From Streptomyces koelreuteriae (GTDB lineage: Bacteria > Actinomycetota > Actinomycetes > Streptomycetales > Streptomycetaceae), in contig NZ_CP075896.1 of NCBI RefSeq assembly GCF_018604545.1, positions 2,914,001-2,978,000 on the forward strand: a stretch of DNA of 64,000 bases, read 5' to 3'. Of the stretch, positions 32,649 to 42,662 are shown piece by piece. How positions within the stretch are numbered: the stretch's first letter is position 1; each line of letters begins with the position of its first letter. The position numbers and the translations under genes were made by a program. The notes under the pieces were generated by a model. That model saw nothing but the letters and a program-made list of their open reading frames with translations, was not told the DNA's origin and searched no databases.

Positions 32649-32695
32649 CCGTACGGCCCCTCCTGAGCGACTGGCGACTCGGAGGGGCCGTACGG
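32649..32695 (-). terminator. Intra-operon hairpin between cdd and deoA
   Basis: A 15-bp perfect inverted repeat (CCGTACGGCCCCTCC, 32649-32663, with 32681-32695) and a 17-nt loop that can pair further. It may act as a partial terminator or mRNA-processing/stability element that lowers deoA expression relative to the transporter. Confidence 0.6.
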
Positions 32696-32701
32696 GAATG
32701 A

Positions 32702-33106
32702 CTACTTGTCGAGGTGGCCGGGGCCGAAGGCCTGGGGCAGCATCGCCGACAGCGGCAGGATGCCCTCCGGGGTCTCCAGCAGCAGCTCCGGGCCGCCGAA
32801 CTCGTGCAGCAACTGGCGGCAGCGGCCGCACGGTACGAGCGGGTCGCCGTCGCGGTCGACGCAGGTGAAGTGCGTCAGCCGGCCGCCGCCGGTGTTGTGC
32901 AGCTCCGACACCAGGCCGCACTCGGCGCACAGGCCGAGGCCGTACGAGGCGTTCTCGACGTTGCAGCCGGAGATGATCCGGCCGTCGTCGACCAGGGCGG
33001 CCACGCCCACCGGATAGCCGGAGTAGGGGGCGTACGCCCGGGACATGGCGTCCCGGGCCACCGCGCGCAGCTTCTCCCAGTCGACGGCCGGGCCGGCGTC
33101 GGTCAC
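32702..33106 (-). CDS. cdd: Cytidine deaminase
   Basis: A 134-residue tetrameric-type cytidine/deoxycytidine deaminase giving uridine/deoxyuridine. The zinc and catalytic motifs are CAEC (Cys ligand and catalytic Glu) within NVENASYGLGLCAECG, and PCGRCRQLL. Substrate-loop residues SGYPVGVAAL are present. GTG 33106 overlaps the stop of the permease gene in a GTGA arrangement, showing translational coupling. A much longer in-frame extension is antisense-like shadow inside the permease and is rejected. Confidence 0.94.
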   Translation of the reverse strand: MTDAGPAVDWEKLRAVARDAMSRAYAPYSGYPVGVAALVDDGRIISGCNVENASYGLGLCAECGLVSELHNTGGGRLTHFTCVDRDGDPLVPCGRCRQLLHEFGGPELLLETPEGILPLSAMLPQAFGPGHLDK

Positions 33107-34368
33107 TTGCCCTGTCCCTTCCGGTACGGCATGCCGTCCGCCTTGGGCATCCTCAGACGCTGCGCGGACAGGGCGAGCACCACCAGGGTGATGACGTACG
33201 GCGTGGCGGAGACGACCTGGTTGGGGACCTCGTCGGTGGTCGCGTACCAGGCGAAGACCAGGCCGCCGACGACCAGGGTGATCGCGGCCTGGACGTACTT
33301 CTTGCGGACCACCAGCCAGATGGCGCCGATGAGCAGCAGGAGCGCGCCGAGCAGCAGCAGGGCGTGCACGTTGGCCGAGCCGCCGCGCAGGTTGAGGCTG
33401 TCGGTGTAGCCGAACAGGCCCGCGCCGAGGGCGAGTCCGCCGGGCATCCAGTTGCCGAAGATCATCGCGGCGAGGCCGATGTAGCCGCGGCCGCTGACCT
33501 GGCCCTCCAGGTAGAAGGGGTTGGCCACGATGGACAGGAAGGCGCCGCCGAGGCCGGCCAGACCGCCGGAGATGATCACGGCGATGTACTTGTACTTGTA
33601 GACGTTGACGCCGAGGGACTCGGCGGCGACCGGGTTCTCGCCGCAGGAGCGCAGCCGCAGGCCGAAGGCGGTGCGCCACAGGATCCACCAGGTGGCGGGG
33701 ATCAGCGCGATGGCGATCAGGGTCAGCCAGGAGACGTTGGTGACCAGGCCGCCGAGCAGGCCGGCGATGTCCGAGATCAGGAACCAGCCGTGGGCGTTGA
33801 GGTCGCGCAGCGCGTCGGAGAGGCCCGGCACCGTGAAGTTGCCGAGGGATTCCACCGCCGGGGACTGCTTGGCGGAGCCGCCCGTGTGGCCCTCGAAGGC
33901 GAGGGGCGCGAGGTAGCGGGTGGCGCCCAGGGCGAGGATGTTGATGGCCACACCGGAGACGATGTGGTTGACGTTGAAGGTGACGGTGACGAAGGCGTGC
34001 AGCAGGCCGCCGATCGCGCCGCCCGCGATGCCCACCAGGACACCGGTCCACGGGCCCCACTGGAATCCGGCCCAGGCACCGAACCAGGTGCCGAGGATCA
34101 TCATGCCCTCGAGGCCGATGTTGACGACACCCGCGCGCTCGGCCCACAGACCGCCGAGACCGGCGAGGCCGATCGGCACGGCGAGCTGGAGCGCGGTGGA
34201 CATCTGGCTGACGTTGGTGATGCCGTCGGCGCCGGTGATGATGCGGACGATCGAGGTCAGCGCCAGACCGCCGGCGATGACCAGCAGCAGGACGGGCCAC
34301 GACAGGCGGCGGCCGGTGGGCGCCGCGGGCTGCAGCGTGGGCTGGTTGAGGTCGGTCACGGTGGTCAT
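33103..34368 (-). CDS. Nucleoside ABC transporter permease 2
   Basis: A 421-residue membrane permease of the BPD_transp_2 (ribose/nucleoside) type. Landmarks: QMSTALQLAVPIGLAGLGGLWAERAGVVNIGLEG (first and last words), GGLLHAFVTVTFNVNHIVSGVAIN and RSCGENPVAAESLGVNVYKYKY, the family coupling region. About 10 helices. The partner permease is encoded just upstream with an ATGA overlap (34365-34368), and cdd follows with a GTGA overlap. Together with the BMP lipoproteins and ATPase it should import nucleosides. Confidence 0.92.
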   Translation of the reverse strand: MTTVTDLNQPTLQPAAPTGRRLSWPVLLLVIAGGLALTSIVRIITGADGITNVSQMSTALQLAVPIGLAGLGGLWAERAGVVNIGLEGMMILGTWFGAWAGFQWGPWTGVLVGIAGGAIGGLLHAFVTVTFNVNHIVSGVAINILALGATRYLAPLAFEGHTGGSAKQSPAVESLGNFTVPGLSDALRDLNAHGWFLISDIAGLLGGLVTNVSWLTLIAIALIPATWWILWRTAFGLRLRSCGENPVAAESLGVNVYKYKYIAVIISGGLAGLGGAFLSIVANPFYLEGQVSGRGYIGLAAMIFGNWMPGGLALGAGLFGYTDSLNLRGGSANVHALLLLGALLLLIGAIWLVVRKKYVQAAITLVVGGLVFAWYATTDEVPNQVVSATPYVITLVVLALSAQRLRMPKADGMPYRKGQGK

Positions 34369-35491
34369 CGGCCAGCCACCTCCTTCGTGGCGTTGTGGGT
34401 GGTGGTGCCGAGGACGTGACCGGCGGCCAGTTCGGCGCCGACCCGGCGCTGCTGGCGGCGCAGGCCCCATTCGCGGACGGCCTCGTAGGAGACGACGACC
34501 GAGAGGACGATCAGGCCCTGCATGATGACCGCGATCTCCTTGTCGTAGCCGTGGAAGTCCAGTTCGGGCGAGGCCTTGTCGAGCCAGGCCCACAGCAGGG
34601 CGGCGAAGGCGATGCCGACCGGGCTGTTGCGGCCGAGCAGGGCGATGCCGATGCCGAGGAAGCCGATTCCGGTGGGGAAGTTCAGGCTGTAGGTGTGGGT
34701 GTCGCCGAGCAGGATCGGCAGACCGGCCAGGCCCGCGAGGCCGCCGGAGAGCAGCATGGCGGTCAGCACCATGCGCTTGGGGTCGACGCCGCTGGCCGCG
34801 GCCGCGGTCGAGGAGGCGCCGGAGGCACGCAGGTCGAAGCCGAAGCGGGTGCGGTTCAGGACGACCCAGTAGCCGATGCCGAGCAGGACGGCGAGCAGGA
34901 CCAGGCCGTAGATCTCGCCGGCCGCGCCCATCGAGATGCCGGGGATCCAGCCGGACTCGTGCATCTCGCCGGTGGTGTTGTTGTTGCCGACCTTGACGCC
35001 GAAGACGTCCGGCAGCCACAGGTAGGAGATCACCGAGGTGGCGATGGCGTTGAGCATGATCGTGGCGACGACCTCGCTGACGCCGCGGGTGACCTTGAGG
35101 ACACCGGCGATACCGGCCCAGAAGGCGCCGGTGAGGACGGCCGTCAGGAGCAGCAGCGGCACCTGGATCGCGGCCGGCATGCTGGCGTGGGCGCCGACGA
35201 TGGCGGCCATCATGGCGGCGAGCTGGTACTGGCCGTCGACGCCGATGTTGAACAGGTTCATCCGGAAGCCGATGGCCACCGCGAGCGCCGCGATGTAGTA
35301 CATCGACGCCTGGTTGATGATCAGCACCTGGATGTCGGAGAAGCCGAGCTGCTCAAACATCAGGGCGAACGGCTCGATCGGGTTCTTGCCCGACGCGATC
35401 AGCACGATCGCGATCAGGACGAAGGCCACGGCGAGCGCGATGACCGGCCCGGCCACCGCGAGGAGCACGCGCTCCTTGTCGAACTTCTTCA

Positions 35492-35492
<1 letters not shown>
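34365..35492 (-). CDS. Nucleoside ABC transporter permease 1
   Basis: A 375-residue permease of the same superfamily. Landmarks: MLFEQLGFSDIQVLIINQ-like opening region, YIAALAVAIGFRMNLFNIGVDGQYQLAAMMAA (ends quoted), FDLRASGASSTAAAASGVD coupling loop, and PTGIGFLGIGIALLGRNSPVG. Compare NupP/YufP-type proteins of guanosine/general nucleoside importers. The start ATG shares one base with the stop of the ATPase gene (TGATG), and its end overlaps the second permease. Confidence 0.92.
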
Positions 35493-37057
<1,565 letters not shown>

Positions 37058-37133
37058 CGATTCGTTGACCGCCGCTCCGGCCGGAGGGCTGCTGGACGCG
37101 TTGATAACGCACTCTCCTGGGGACGGGGGTCGT

Positions 37134-37145
37134 CTACGCGCGTAG
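37134..37145. promoter_or_regulatory. Nucleoside-regulon palindrome, site 4 (ABC operon)
   Basis: CTACGCGCGTAG in the gap between the first BMP gene and the ATPase gene. No clear -10 could be paired with it, so the exact promoter is uncertain. Confidence 0.72.
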
Positions 37146-37183
37146 CGCCCCTACGGCATACAAAGGGGCCGGGCCCCCGCGCC

Positions 37184-37262
37184 AACGGGGCACGGAGAGC
37201 AGCCTCCCCGCGCCCCGTTGAGCGGACGCGACCCCCGGGGGTCACTGCCTGCTCGAGGCAGT
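37184..37262 (-). terminator. Hairpins downstream of BMP lipoprotein gene 1
   Basis: Three stems follow the stop codon on the minus strand: ACTGCCT/AGGCAGT (37244-37262), GACCCCC/GGGGGTC (37230-37243) and AACGGGGC/GCCCCGTT (37184-37219). They may only partly terminate, leaving read-through into the transporter operon. Confidence 0.55.
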
Positions 37263-37268
37263 AAGTCG

Positions 37269-38318
37269 TCAGCTGCTCTTGACCTTGATCTCGCCGCTGA
37301 TGATCTTCTCCTTGGCCGTCTTGATGGCTTCCTGAAGCTCGGCGTCGTCCGCGAACTTCGGGTTGGAGTCCGAGAGGCTCACCTCGCCGGTCTTCAGATC
37401 GCCACGAACGATACCGGTCTCGGGCTTGCCGTCCTCGACCGACTTCGCGAGGTTGTACACCGCCTTGGCGACGTCCTTCATCGCCGAGGTCAGGATGAAG
37501 TCCTTGTACTTGGCGAGGGCGGCCTGCTCGTACTGGTCGGAGTCGACGCCGATCGCCCACACCTTCTTGGCGGCGGCGGCCTCGATGACGCCCTGACCGG
37601 ACAGACCGGCGGCCGCGTAGACCACGTCGGCCTTCTTCTCGATCTGGCCCTCGGCGGCCGTCTTGCCCTTGTCGGGGCTGGCGAAGCCGCCCTCCTCGGC
37701 CGTCTGCGTCAGGTACTGGGAGAGCACCTTGACCTTCGGGTCGGTGTCCTTGACGCCCTGCGCGAAGCCCGCCTGGAACTTGTGGATCAGCGGGATGTCC
37801 ACACCGCCCACGAAGCCGACGACCTTGGACTTGGTGCTCTTGGCGGCGGCGACACCGGCCAGGTAGGAGGCCTGCTCCTCGTTGAAGACCAGGTCGGCGA
37901 CGTTCTTGCTGTTGATCGTGGCGTCGTCGACGATGCCGAAGGTGGTGTCCGGGAACTTCTCCGCGGCACCCTTGACGGCCGAGGCGTACGCGTAGCCGAC
38001 GCCGATGACCGGGTTGTGACCCTGCTTCGCCAGCGAGACCAGACGCTGCTCCTTGTCGGCGTCGGTCTCGCCCTCGGTGGGCTCCACGTCGGCCGTCTTG
38101 TAGCCGAACTCCTTCTGCGCCTTCTCCAGACCCGCGTACGCGGCGTCGTTGAAGGACTGGTCGCCCTTGCCACCGACGTCGTACGCGATGGCGAGACCCT
38201 TGTTCCCCTTCGAGTCCGACGACCCGGCAGAGGTCGAGGTGCTGCCGCAGGCGGAGAGGGCGAGGGCCAGGGAGGCGGTCGCTGCGCCTGCGACCGTGAT
38301 CCGGGAAATCCGGCGCAT
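37269..38318 (-). CDS. BMP family nucleoside-binding lipoprotein 1
   Basis: A 349-residue BMP (Med/PnrA-like) substrate-binding lipoprotein for the nucleoside ABC importer. Signal peptide with lipobox LSAC (Cys24). Family landmarks: DVGGKGDQSFNDAAYAGLEK, VIGVGYAYASAV, VGFVGGVDIPLIHKFQAGF and AAGLSGQGVIEAA. It is about 75-80% similar by eye to the neighbouring BMP protein, pointing to a tandem duplication. AGGAG precedes ATG 38318. The promoter, more than 100 bp upstream, has the variant nucleoside palindrome. Confidence 0.93.
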   Translation of the reverse strand: MRRISRITVAGAATASLALALSACGSTSTSAGSSDSKGNKGLAIAYDVGGKGDQSFNDAAYAGLEKAQKEFGYKTADVEPTEGETDADKEQRLVSLAKQGHNPVIGVGYAYASAVKGAAEKFPDTTFGIVDDATINSKNVADLVFNEEQASYLAGVAAAKSTKSKVVGFVGGVDIPLIHKFQAGFAQGVKDTDPKVKVLSQYLTQTAEEGGFASPDKGKTAAEGQIEKKADVVYAAAGLSGQGVIEAAAAKKVWAIGVDSDQYEQAALAKYKDFILTSAMKDVAKAVYNLAKSVEDGKPETGIVRGDLKTGEVSLSDSNPKFADDAELQEAIKTAKEKIISGEIKVKSS

Positions 38319-38450
38319 GTGTGGGTGCTCCTGTCGTACTGGCGGGCCCGGTGCGGCGAGGGTGCGTGCCGGGCGGCGTGGGGACGTGCTCTCACTACCC
38401 CGGGGTCGCCAAGCGCCGGAACGGTTCAGCGTCGACGCTGGCTTCGCCGC

Positions 38451-38503
38451 AGATTAACGCGCGTAGACCTGCCTGAAAACCCCTTCTGTCCACCTTGTTA
38501 TCC
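38451..38503 (-). promoter_or_regulatory. BMP gene 1 promoter with nucleoside-regulon site 5
   Basis: Minus strand: -10 TAATCT (38451-38456), 17-bp spacer, -35 TTTTCA (38474-38479). The operator TCTACGCGCGTTAA (38454-38467) overlaps the -10; one half-site is altered exactly where the -10 must read TAATNT. A GGATAAC word (38497-38503) lies 29 bp upstream of the operator. Confidence 0.7.
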
Positions 38504-38586
38504 GCCCGTGGCCAAGCCATCCCCGGGTCTCGGGTCGGGTGTCGCCGACCGCGAACGAGGGGTGGCGCAGGGTGATCCGGGTGGCT

Positions 38587-38650
38587 CGGGGCGATTCGCC
38601 CCGGGAACGCCACGGAGGGCGGGCACCCTGGGGTGCCCGCCCTCCGTGGC
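38587..38650 (-). terminator. Terminator of BMP lipoprotein gene 2
   Basis: A 20-bp perfect stem (38609-38628 with 38631-38650; left arm starts GCCACGGAGGGCGGG) with a 2-nt loop, backed by a second hairpin CGGGGCG/CGCCCCG (38587-38603). It separates the two BMP units. Confidence 0.85.
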
Positions 38651-38668
38651 TGTCGCAGACCGGTACCG

Positions 38669-39715
38669 CTACTCGGTCTTGACCTTGATGGAGCCGTCGA
38701 TGATGCCCTTCTTGGCCTTGTCCACGGCGTCCTTGAGCCCCGCGACCTGGCCGAACTCCGGGTTGGCCTCGGAGACTCCGACACCGTTGACCTTCAGGTC
38801 GAAGGTCTGGGTCCCGGACAGCGGCTTGCCGTCGTGGACCGACTTGGACAGCGCGTAGACCGCGCCGCCGACGTCCTTGAGGGCGGAGGTGAGGATGTAC
38901 TGCTTGTACGCGGCGAGGGGTGCCTGCTTGTACTGGTCGGAGTCGACGCCGATCGCCCAGACCTTCGCCTTGGCGGCGGCCTCTATGACGCCCTGGCCCG
39001 AGAGACCGGCCGCCTGGTAGACGACGTCGGCCTTCTTCTCGATCTGGCCCTCGGCGGCGGCCTTGCCCTTGTCGGGGCTGGCGAAGCCGCCCTCCTCGGC
39101 CGTCTGCGTCAGGTACTGCGAGACGACCTTCACCTTGGGGTTGGTGTCCTGCACGCCCTGCTTGTAGCCGGCCTCGAACTTGTGGATCAGCGGGATGTCC
39201 ACACCGCCGACGAAACCGACGGTGTTCGACTTGGTGACCTTGGCGGCGGCGACACCGGCGAGGTACGAGGCCTGCTCCTCGGCGAAGACGAGGGAGGCGA
39301 CGTTCTTGCCCTCGACCACGGAGTCGACGATGCCGAAGGTGGTCTTCGGGTACTTGGCGGCCACGGCCTTCATCGCCGGGCCGTAGGCGAAGCCGACGCC
39401 GATGACCGGGTTGTAGCCCTGCTTGGCCAGCGAGGCCAGCCGCTGTTCCTTGTCGGCGTCGGTCTCGCCCTCGGTGGGCTCGATGTCGGCCGTCTTGTAG
39501 CCGTACTCGTCCTTGGCCTTCGTCAGGCCCGCGTAGGCGGCGTCGTTGAAGGACTGGTCACCCTTGCCGCCGATGTCGTAGGCGATGGCGAGACCCTTGT
39601 CTTCCTTCGTGTCGCTGCCACCGCTCTCACTGCTGGTGCTGCCACAGGCCGTGGCGGCGAGCCCGAGCGACGCGACCCCCACCGCGACACGGGTCAGTTT
39701 GGAAATCCGACGCAT
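38669..39715 (-). CDS. BMP family nucleoside-binding lipoprotein 2
   Basis: A 348-residue BMP-type lipoprotein, paralogue of the one at 37269-38318. The lipobox ends in ATAC (Cys24). Landmarks: DIGGKGDQSFNDAAYAGLTK, VIGVGFAYGPAM, FVGGVDIPLIHKFEAGYKQG and AAGLSGQGVIEAAAK. It has its own promoter and terminator, so it is an independent transcription unit giving a second binding protein for the same transporter, perhaps with different nucleoside preference. The ATG at 39715 is chosen by homology with its paralogue; the longer frame runs through the promoter. Confidence 0.93.
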   Translation of the reverse strand: MRRISKLTRVAVGVASLGLAATACGSTSSESGGSDTKEDKGLAIAYDIGGKGDQSFNDAAYAGLTKAKDEYGYKTADIEPTEGETDADKEQRLASLAKQGYNPVIGVGFAYGPAMKAVAAKYPKTTFGIVDSVVEGKNVASLVFAEEQASYLAGVAAAKVTKSNTVGFVGGVDIPLIHKFEAGYKQGVQDTNPKVKVVSQYLTQTAEEGGFASPDKGKAAAEGQIEKKADVVYQAAGLSGQGVIEAAAKAKVWAIGVDSDQYKQAPLAAYKQYILTSALKDVGGAVYALSKSVHDGKPLSGTQTFDLKVNGVGVSEANPEFGQVAGLKDAVDKAKKGIIDGSIKVKTE

Positions 39716-39765
39716 CTGAAGTTCCCCATTCTCCAAAGCCCCGCAGTGGGCGCTCAGTGCGGCGC

Positions 39766-39818
39766 ACATTAACGCGCGTAGACACCCTTGGGAACGGTTC
39801 ACCGTGGGGCCGTTATCC
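39766..39818 (-). promoter_or_regulatory. BMP gene 2 promoter with nucleoside-regulon site 6
   Basis: Minus strand: -10 TAATGT (39766-39771), 17-bp spacer, -35 TTCCCA (39789-39794), operator TCTACGCGCGTTAA (39769-39782) overlapping the -10. GGATAAC (39812-39818) again lies exactly 29 bp upstream, identical in layout to BMP gene 1. Confidence 0.72.
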
Positions 39819-39963
39819 ATTCGTGCCGATGGCCGGTTACGCCCTTGTGAACCACGGGAGCGAACGGGGTCGAAAAGTGCGGCCGGGGACATGGCGCGAT
39901 CCTTTTCACCGCGCGCCGTCGCTCATCCCCGGCCGGATTCCTTTTCGCAGGTCAGGGGCCGCC

Positions 39964-41196
39964 CTAACGCAGGCCGTTCACCAGGGCCGCCGCCGTGAAG
40001 AGTTCCACGCCTACGGTGATCGCCGACTCGTCCACGTCGAAGTCGCCCTGGTGGAGGTCGCGGACGTGGCGTTCGCCCGGGGTGCGGACGCCGAGGCGCG
40101 CCATGGCGCCGGGGACGTGTTCCAGGTACCAGGAGAAGTCCTCGCCGCCGAGGCTCTGCTCGGTGCCCAGGACGGAGTCGACCCCGCGGCGGGCGATCAT
40201 GGCGTCGCGCAGCAGCTCGGTCACGCCGGGTTCGTTGACGACGGGCGGTACGCCGCGCACGTAGTTGATCTCCGACTTGGCGCGGTGCAGATTGGCGATC
40301 TCGTCGATCGCCGCGACCACGACGTCGGGGGCCTGCCGCCAGGCCTCGATGTCGAGGCAGCGCACCGTGCCGGAGAGTTCGGCGTGCTGCGGGATCACGT
40401 TCGGCGCGTGGCCCGACTCGACGCGGCCCCAGGTGATGGCGAGTCCGCTGCGACTGTCGAAGCGGCGGCCGACCAGGGCGGGTACGTCGGTGACGACGCG
40501 GGCCGCCGCGGTGACCAGGTCGGTCGTGAGGTGGGGGCGTGCGGTGTGACCGCCCGGGCCGTCGAGGGAGATCTCCAGCCGGTCGCAGGCGGAGGTGATG
40601 GGACCCTCGCGGAGTCCGACGTACCCCGCGTCCACCCGGGGGTCGCAGTGCACGGCGATGATCGCGCCGACCCCCTCCAGCGCACCGCACTTGATGACAT
40701 CGGCGGCGCCGCCGGGCAGGACCTCCTCGGCGGGCTGGAAGATCAGCCGGACGGGGCGGGGCAGCAGGCCCTGCTTGTGCAGTTCGGCGAGGACCAGGCC
40801 GGCGCCGAGGACGACGGTGGTGTGCACGTCGTGGCCGCAGGCGTGGGCGCGGTCGGGCACGGTCGAGCGGTACGGGCAGTCGGCCTTGGTGTCCGGGATG
40901 GGCAGGCCGTCGATGTCGGCCCGCAGCGCGAGCATGCTGGGGCCGCCGTCCCACTGCTCGCCCTCTACGCCGATGTCACAGACGAGTCCGGTTCCGACGG
41001 CGAGGACGCGCGGTTTGAGGCCGGCCCGCTCGAGCCGCTCCTTGATCGCGGCGGTCGTGCGGAACTCCTGGTTGCCCAGCTCCGGGTGCATGTGCATGTC
41101 GCGCCGGAACGCGATGAGCTCTGCGCGCAGGGCGTCGGGCAGTGCGCCGGGAAGTACGGCTTCGCCGGGAAGATCGACCTCGGACTCCAGTGACAT
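39964..41196 (-). CDS. M20 family metallopeptidase / amidohydrolase
   Basis: A 410-residue M20D-type amidohydrolase. Metal-binding and catalytic motifs: HACGHDVHTT (Cys-Gly-His ligands), FQPAEEVLPGGA (catalytic Glu-Glu), a His in AVHCDPRVDAGYVG and the C-terminal GGEDFSWYLEHVPG. Family members hydrolyse N-acyl amino acids, hippurate, or p-aminobenzoyl-glutamate; the substrate is not determined. ATG 41196 is favoured, with a GAGGGTGAAG stretch upstream; a GTG four codons earlier (41208) is possible. No nucleoside palindrome precedes it and its link to the neighbouring importer is unclear. Confidence 0.88.
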   Translation of the reverse strand: MSLESEVDLPGEAVLPGALPDALRAELIAFRRDMHMHPELGNQEFRTTAAIKERLERAGLKPRVLAVGTGLVCDIGVEGEQWDGGPSMLALRADIDGLPIPDTKADCPYRSTVPDRAHACGHDVHTTVVLGAGLVLAELHKQGLLPRPVRLIFQPAEEVLPGGAADVIKCGALEGVGAIIAVHCDPRVDAGYVGLREGPITSACDRLEISLDGPGGHTARPHLTTDLVTAAARVVTDVPALVGRRFDSRSGLAITWGRVESGHAPNVIPQHAELSGTVRCLDIEAWRQAPDVVVAAIDEIANLHRAKSEINYVRGVPPVVNEPGVTELLRDAMIARRGVDSVLGTEQSLGGEDFSWYLEHVPGAMARLGVRTPGERHVRDLHQGDFDVDESAITVGVELFTAAALVNGLR

Positions 41197-41494
41197 CAAT
41201 TGCTTCACCCTCTGAAGGGTAGGGCGCCAAGGCGGTCGGCTGACCCTCGATCAACAAATTTTCAACCCGTTAGGGGAAGAAAATATGACCGCCGGACGTA
41301 TAGCTATCAAGTGAGATGGGTAAACTCGCCCGCCTTTTGGGCTGAGCCGGTCACCGCATCCCCGGAGTGTGACGTCGGACACACCTCGGTCGGGACTCCG
41401 GTACCCATCCATCCTCTCCACGGATACCACGCCCCGCGCGGGGAACACTGTCTTGTTCATCTCACTGCCACAGGGCCCCGATAGTGTGCGGCCC
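41197..41494. other. Divergent intergenic region, comparatively AT-rich
   Basis: About 300 bp without a gene. A less GC-rich segment (about 41250-41320, with AAATTTTCAA and GAAAATATGA words) probably holds the promoter of the leftward M20 gene. At the right end, TAGTGT (41482-41487) ends 7 nt before the GTG of the methyltransferase. Confidence 0.5.
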
Positions 41495-42193
41495 GTGCGC
41501 GCCGACAGCCCGGAGTTCCTCACAGCCACCCAGACCTCGTACGACGCCATCGCCGAGGCCTATGCCGCCGGGCTCCCCGACAGCCTGGCCGGGAGACCGC
41601 TGGAGCGGGCGCTGCTCACGGCCTTCGTGGACCTGGTCCGGGCGCCCGGCACGGCAGGAGCGCCCGGGGCGGCGGTGCGGCCCCCGGTCGCGGACATCGG
41701 CAGTGGCCCCGGGTACGTCGCGGCGCGGCTGCACGGGCTCGGGCTGCCGGTGTTCGGCATCGACGTCTCGCCCCGCATGGTGGCCCTGGCCCGTCGGGCG
41801 CACCCGGGGCTGCGGTTCCACGTCGGTTCGATGACGGCCCTCGACCTGCCGGACGAGACGCTCGGCGGGATCGTCGCGCTCTACTCGATCATCCATGTGC
41901 CGGACGATCATCTGCCCTCGGTCTTCGCCGAGTTCCACCGCGTGCTGCTGCCGGGCGCGCCGGTCCTGCTCGGCTTCCAGTCCGGCGCCGAGGACGGGCA
42001 TCAGCGTCTCACCGAGCGCTTCGGCAGCCCGATCTCCCTCGACTACTACTGGCGCACCCCGGAGTCGGTCACGACCGCCCTCAGGGAGGCGGGCCTGCGC
42101 GTGCACGCCCGCGTGTTCCGGGAGCCGGAGGGCGAGGAGAAGCTGCCCCGCGCGTTTCTGCTGGCGTACAGGCCGGGCTCTGTGCGGGAGTGA
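41495..42193 (+). CDS. Class I SAM-dependent methyltransferase
   Basis: A 232-residue methyltransferase. Motif I is VADIGSGPGYVAARL, motif II region is FGIDVSPRMVALARR, and GIVALYSIIHVPDDHLP marks the post-I beta strand. Substrate unknown; the small size and composition resemble generic UbiE-like small-molecule methyltransferases. The GTG at 41495 is chosen because TAGTGT ends 7 nt before it, consistent with a leaderless message; a longer frame from 41369 covers the promoter. It stands alone between an M20 gene and a repeat-filled gap. Confidence 0.85.
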   Translation: MRADSPEFLTATQTSYDAIAEAYAAGLPDSLAGRPLERALLTAFVDLVRAPGTAGAPGAAVRPPVADIGSGPGYVAARLHGLGLPVFGIDVSPRMVALARRAHPGLRFHVGSMTALDLPDETLGGIVALYSIIHVPDDHLPSVFAEFHRVLLPGAPVLLGFQSGAEDGHQRLTERFGSPISLDYYWRTPESVTTALREAGLRVHARVFREPEGEEKLPRAFLLAYRPGSVRE

Positions 42194-42302
42194 GCCGGTC
42201 GGGGGCCGGGCCTGAGGGCACGCGGCTTCGCTTCGGCGTGCGCCGGTCCGCGTTGGCCGGGGCGTGGATCCGTACCGGTCGCGTACGGGCGTCAGCGCAG
42301 GC

Positions 42303-42490
42303 GGAGCGTGGGTGTGGCTCGGTCGGGCTCATCGAGGGGCTTCGGTGGGCGCCGTTCGGGGGAACGGTCGGCTCACTCGGAGCGTGAGCCTGCCTCGGCC
42401 AGGCCGGTGGAGCGGCTTCGGGCGGCGCCGATCGGCGGAACGGTCCGCCCACTCGGAGCGTGGGTCAGCCCTGGTCGGGGCGTGAACCCG
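42303..42490 (+). repeat. 76-bp imperfect tandem repeat
   Basis: Two full copies start at GGAGCGTG (42303 and 42379) with a 76-bp period, and a partial third begins at 42455. Shared words include CACTCGGAGCGTG and GGAACGGTC. The 470-bp gap (42194-42662) between converging genes contains no credible gene. Confidence 0.78.
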
Positions 42491-42497
42491 CCGCAGG

Positions 42498-42603
42498 ACC
42501 GGAGGCCCTCGCCGCCTGGCCCGCTCGGTCCCACAGGCCTCCCGTGTCAGACCGGAGGCCCTCGCCGCCCGGCCCTGCCGATCCCGCAGGCCTGGTCGGC
42601 AGA
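42498..42603 (+). repeat. 53-bp imperfect tandem repeat
   Basis: Two copies starting ACCGGAGGCCCTCGCCGCC (42498 and 42551), directly after the 76-bp array, with a degenerate third segment to about 42660 where the polysialyltransferase-like gene ends. Confidence 0.72.
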
Positions 42604-42662
42604 CCGGGAACGCGAGGGCGCCTGGCTCCCCCGGCCTCCTGCCGTAGAGGCCCCGCACGGTC

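Noticed and set aside
32702..34300. A 532-residue permease-cytidine deaminase fusion
   Set aside because: The N-terminal part is a shadow frame of permease 2; the real cdd begins at the GTGA overlap.
42194..42662. Short frames in the repeat-filled gap
   Set aside because: They are Arg/Gly/Pro-rich, lack start signals and follow the repeat periods, so they are not credible genes.
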